Below are positions 5,568 to 8,404 of a stretch of 8,404 bases of DNA, in pieces (within the stretch, counting starts at the first letter, position 1; each line of letters opens with the position of its first letter). Source of the stretch: Dehalococcoidia bacterium (lineage in GTDB: Bacteria > Chloroflexota > Dehalococcoidia > SZUA-161). Made by a program: the position numbers and the translations under genes. The notes below the pieces were generated by a model. That model saw only the letters and a list, made by a program, of their open reading frames with translations, searched no databases and was not told where the DNA came from. The DNA is taken from positions 1 through 8,404 of the forward strand of contig SOKG01000234.1 in the NCBI GenBank assembly GCA_004376205.1, in the 5' to 3' direction.

Positions 5568-8000
5568 ATGAGAAGAAGGATTAAGAAAGCGGCAGTGCTT
5601 GGTGCCGGGATAATGGGGAGCAGGATAGCTGCCCTCCTGGCAGGTGTGGACATACCTACATACCTTCTGGATATCATCCCCAAGGAGCTGGATGACCAGG
5701 ACGTCAAAAAAGGGCTGACCAAGGAATCTCCTGAGTTCAGGAACAAGCTCGCCCAAATGGGCATACGGAATACTATTGGGACGCGCCCACCAGCAATGTA
5801 CATTGCCGAGGATGTCAAGCTCATCACACCGGGCAACTTCGAGGACCATTTGCCTTGGCTTTCGGAGGTTGACTGGATTATCGAGGGAGTAGTGGAGGAT
5901 TTGGGGATAAAGAAGGAGCTGCTGCGAAAGGTTGAGCCATATATGAAGCCTGGCGCCATCCTCAGCACGAACACCTCTGGACTGTCGATAGAGAGGATAT
6001 CGGAAGAGCTGTCAGCGGAGACCAGAGCACATTCTATGGTGACACACTTCTTTAACCCCCCGAGGCACATGAAGCTCCTTGAGATCGTACCCGGGAAATC
6101 TACAGACAAAGACTTGCTGTCTTTTGTGGCAGACTTCTGCGAGAAGCGACTGGGCAAGAGCATTGTCTTCGCCAAAGACACACCAAACTTCATTGCCAAT
6201 AGAATCGGCGCCCATGCCGTGATAGGCGTCATGAGGACCATGGTGGAGGACGGCTATACCATAGAGGAAGCGGATGCCATAACCGGCCCCCCTACGGGCA
6301 GGCCGAAGAGCGCCTCCTTTAGAACATCGGATATGGTGGGGCTGGACACCTTTATCAAGGTGGCACAGAATGTCTCTGACAACGTAGAGGACGCAGCGGA
6401 GAAGGAAGCCTTCGCTGTTCCCCAGTTTGTCAAGCAGATGGTGGAGAGCGGTCTTCTGGGAGACAAGACACAACAGGGATTCTACAAGAAGGTGGCAGGC
6501 CCCGAAGGCTCGCAGATATATGCCCTGGACTACAACAGCATGGACTACGTGCCACAGAGGAAACCCGACCTACCCATTCTGGATGAACTCAGAAAAGTAG
6601 CCGATCCGGCAACAAGGCTACAGACTCTGGTGTATTCAGAGGACAGGGCCGGTCTTTTTGCCTGGAAGACGCTCAAGAGGATGCTACTCTACTGTGCTGC
6701 CAAGGTCCCCGAGATAGCGGATGACATATTGAGTGTGGATCGGGCTATGAGGTGGGGATACAACTGGGAGCTCGGCCCCTTTGAGACCTGGGATGCCATA
6801 GGCCTCAGAAAGTCTGTGGAGAGAATGGAAAAGGAGGGGGAGAAGATACCGGAGAAGATAGAGCGGATGCTCGTCTCGGGAAGGGAGCGGTTCTATGAGA
6901 AGCGGGACGGGAGAAGCTACCATTTTGACTTCGGGAAAGCGGACTATGTGGAAATCGAAGAGAAGCCGCAAATCATCCTTCTCCCTTCGCTAAAGGAGAG
7001 AACGAAGCTGATCAAGTCCAATGCGGGAGCAAGCCTGGTGGACATGGGAGACGGCGTCGCCTGCCTGGAATTCCATTCCCCGAACAATGTCATTGATTCC
7101 GATGTTATTCAGATGATGGGCGAGAGTGTAGCAGAGGTGGAGGAGAACTTCGAGGGGCTTGTAATCGGCAATCAGGGCACTAACTTCTGCGTCGGGGCAG
7201 ACGTGAGACAGGTTTTCGTCGCGGCTCAGAACAAGGAGTGGGATAGCCTGGAGCTTGCGATAAGGCAGCTTCAACGGGCGTTGATGGCTATGAAGTACTC
7301 AGAGAAGCCAGTCGTGGCCGCACCTTTTCGCATGACCCTGGGTGGGGGATGTGAGGTATGCATGGCGGCGAGCATGGTGAGAGCTCATGTCGAGGCCTAT
7401 ATGGGGCAGGTGGAGTTGGGGGTGGGGGTTATTCCCGCAGGAGGGGGCTGCAAGGAGATGCTCCTGAGAGCCACGGACTGGGTGCCCGAGAGTATTCCCA
7501 GTGCGGTTCCTGGCGGGACAAAACCTGACCTTCTCCCCTATGTCACGAGGGTTTTCGAAACCATTGCCATGGCCAAGGTATCCACCTGCGCGCAAGAAGC
7601 CAGGGGGCTCGGCTTCATACGCCCGCACGACAAGATCACAATGAACTTGGAGCAACTGCTGTACGATGCCAAGCAATCGGTACTCAACCTGGTCAAGGAG
7701 GGCTACCGCCCGCCCAGGCCGAGAGACGAGATCAGGGTGACCGGCAGGACCGGGATGGCTCTCCTGGAGCTCCTGGTCTATCTGCTGCAGGGAGGGTTGT
7801 ACATAACCGACCATGACGCCGTGATCACGAAGAAGCTGGCGTACGTGCTCACGGGCGGCGATGTGGACCACAATACCCTGGTGACGGAGGAATACCTGCT
7901 GGACCTGGAAAGGGAGGCCTTCCTCTCCCTGTGCGGGGAGGAGAAGACCCAGGCCAGGATGAAACACTTTATTGAGACCAACAAGACGCTGAGGAACTAG
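5568..8000 (+). CDS. fadN: FadN-type 3-hydroxyacyl-CoA dehydrogenase / enoyl-CoA hydratase
   Basis: A multifunctional beta-oxidation enzyme of 810 aa that hydrates trans-2-enoyl-CoA and oxidises the 3-hydroxyacyl-CoA to 3-ketoacyl-CoA with NAD+. The dehydrogenase comes first and the hydratase last, as in Bacillus FadN and opposite to FadB. The N-terminal Rossmann motif is GAGIMG (12-17). The catalytic pair is H160 in HFFNPP and E172 in MKLLEI, with the same spacing as H158/E170 of human HAD. Two C-terminal 3HCDH regions follow (about 193-290 and 355-440). The crotonase part (about 490-690) has FCVGAD and two Glu, E596 in GGGCE and E616 in GQVELG, 20 residues apart as in rat hydratase, so both sites look active. 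The ATG at 5568 gives the family-typical start RRRIKKAAVLG. Its GGGGAGG lies only 2 nt upstream, so a GTG at 5526 with AAGG (5517-5520) is an alternative. A thiolase follows in the same operon. Confidence 0.93.
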   Translation: MRRRIKKAAVLGAGIMGSRIAALLAGVDIPTYLLDIIPKELDDQDVKKGLTKESPEFRNKLAQMGIRNTIGTRPPAMYIAEDVKLITPGNFEDHLPWLSEVDWIIEGVVEDLGIKKELLRKVEPYMKPGAILSTNTSGLSIERISEELSAETRAHSMVTHFFNPPRHMKLLEIVPGKSTDKDLLSFVADFCEKRLGKSIVFAKDTPNFIANRIGAHAVIGVMRTMVEDGYTIEEADAITGPPTGRPKSASFRTSDMVGLDTFIKVAQNVSDNVEDAAEKEAFAVPQFVKQMVESGLLGDKTQQGFYKKVAGPEGSQIYALDYNSMDYVPQRKPDLPILDELRKVADPATRLQTLVYSEDRAGLFAWKTLKRMLLYCAAKVPEIADDILSVDRAMRWGYNWELGPFETWDAIGLRKSVERMEKEGEKIPEKIERMLVSGRERFYEKRDGRSYHFDFGKADYVEIEEKPQIILLPSLKERTKLIKSNAGASLVDMGDGVACLEFHSPNNVIDSDVIQMMGESVAEVEENFEGLVIGNQGTNFCVGADVRQVFVAAQNKEWDSLELAIRQLQRALMAMKYSEKPVVAAPFRMTLGGGCEVCMAASMVRAHVEAYMGQVELGVGVIPAGGGCKEMLLRATDWVPESIPSAVPGGTKPDLLPYVTRVFETIAMAKVSTCAQEARGLGFIRPHDKITMNLEQLLYDAKQSVLNLVKEGYRPPRPRDEIRVTGRTGMALLELLVYLLQGGLYITDHDAVITKKLAYVLTGGDVDHNTLVTEEYLLDLEREAFLSLCGEEKTQARMKHFIETNKTLRN

Positions 8001-8025
8001 CCCCCAACGACAAGGAGATAACAGG

Positions 8026-8404
8026 ATGAGGGAAGCAGTAATAGTATCAGCAGTGCGGACAGCCCTGGCGAGGGCGATAACGGGCTCCTTCAGAAACACA
8101 AGGCCTGAGCACACTGCTGCAGAGGCGGTCAAAGAAGCGGTCAGAAGGGCCAGTGGGCTGAGACCCGAGGATATAGATGATCTGGTCATGGGCTGCTCCT
8201 TTCCCGAGGCTGAGATGGGGATGAATCTGGGCAGGGTCATCGCCCTAAAGGCGGGGCTATCCTCACAGGTGCCGGGAATGACGGTGAACAGGTACTGTGC
8301 CTCGGGGCTGGAGGCCATTGCCATCGCCTGCCAGCGGATCATGTGCGGCTTCGCAGACGCAATGGTGGCAGCGGGGGTGGAGAATATGACCCTTGTGCCG
8401 ATGG
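8026..8404 (+). CDS. fadA: Acetyl-CoA acyltransferase (thiolase), N-terminal 126 residues (3' end outside window)
   Basis: Thiolases cleave 3-ketoacyl-CoA with CoA to acetyl-CoA and a shortened acyl-CoA. This is the final beta-oxidation step and fits directly behind the fadN product. My translation starts MREAVIVSAVRTALARA, the standard thiolase N-terminus, and contains VNRYCASGLEAI with the nucleophilic cysteine at C91, then AGVENM (about 118-123), also family-typical. The frame is open to the window edge; about two thirds of the protein, including the second Cys and the catalytic His, lies outside. The start is supported by AAGGAG at 8012-8017, 8 nt upstream. The gap to the fadN stop is 25 nt, so the two genes form an operon under the promoter at 5406-5434. 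FadA is inferred from context; a biosynthetic acetyl-CoA acetyltransferase cannot be excluded from this fragment. Confidence 0.93.
   Translation, partial: MREAVIVSAVRTALARAITGSFRNTRPEHTAAEAVKEAVRRASGLRPEDIDDLVMGCSFPEAEMGMNLGRVIALKAGLSSQVPGMTVNRYCASGLEAIAIACQRIMCGFADAMVAAGVENMTLVPM

Noticed and set aside
5366..6241. 291-codon minus-strand open frame
   Set aside because: Antisense to the NAD-binding domain of the fadN product and its promoter; Ser-rich translation typical of a shadow frame.
7299..8342. 347-codon minus-strand open frame
   Set aside because: Antisense to fadN and the thiolase, both certain from catalytic motifs; its product has no recognisable features.

Overview
The window suggests an anaerobic or respiratory bacterium of moderate GC content. 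It has consensus-type sigma70 promoters (TTGACA-N17-TATCAT appears twice), good Shine-Dalgarno sites, a Ccm-type cytochrome c maturation system, siroheme decarboxylase and a FadN-type beta-oxidation enzyme. A Dehalococcoidia-like Chloroflexota or a similar anaerobe would fit. The taxonomic guess is weak because no marker gene is present.

Layout. (1) Minus strand, 1-2699: a probable heme/cytochrome c operon read right to left. It holds an optional 57-aa small ORF, a fused AhbA-AhbB siroheme decarboxylase, CcmE of the Cys-type (CxxxY) variant, and the first 344 codons of CcmF, cut by the window edge. (2) Plus strand, about 3053-3952: a BASS/SBF-family membrane transporter, divergent from the heme operon. 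Each side of the divergent region has a sigma70-like promoter with a dyad in or across its spacer. (3) 3953-5567: two gene-poor stretches around one small two-CBS-domain protein. The CBS gene has its own strong promoter. It is flanked by degenerate inverted repeats whose matching blocks keep the same offsets on both sides. (4) Plus strand, 5568-8404: a FadN-type multifunctional 3-hydroxyacyl-CoA dehydrogenase/enoyl-CoA hydratase, followed 25 nt later by the start of a thiolase that runs off the window.

How the parts fit. AhbA/AhbB decarboxylate siroheme to 12,18-didecarboxysiroheme, the first step of the alternative (siroheme-dependent) heme route. CcmE and CcmF carry heme to apocytochrome c. 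The left operon therefore links heme supply to cytochrome c assembly. The right operon covers the hydration, oxidation and thiolysis steps of fatty-acid beta-oxidation. I see no sequence link between the two operons, the transporter and the CBS protein.

The less ordinary items are the inverted flanks of the CBS gene, the 12-bp inverted repeat at the fadN promoter, the small ORF ahead of ahbAB, and a transporter that appears to lack the Na+-binding glutamate of the family.
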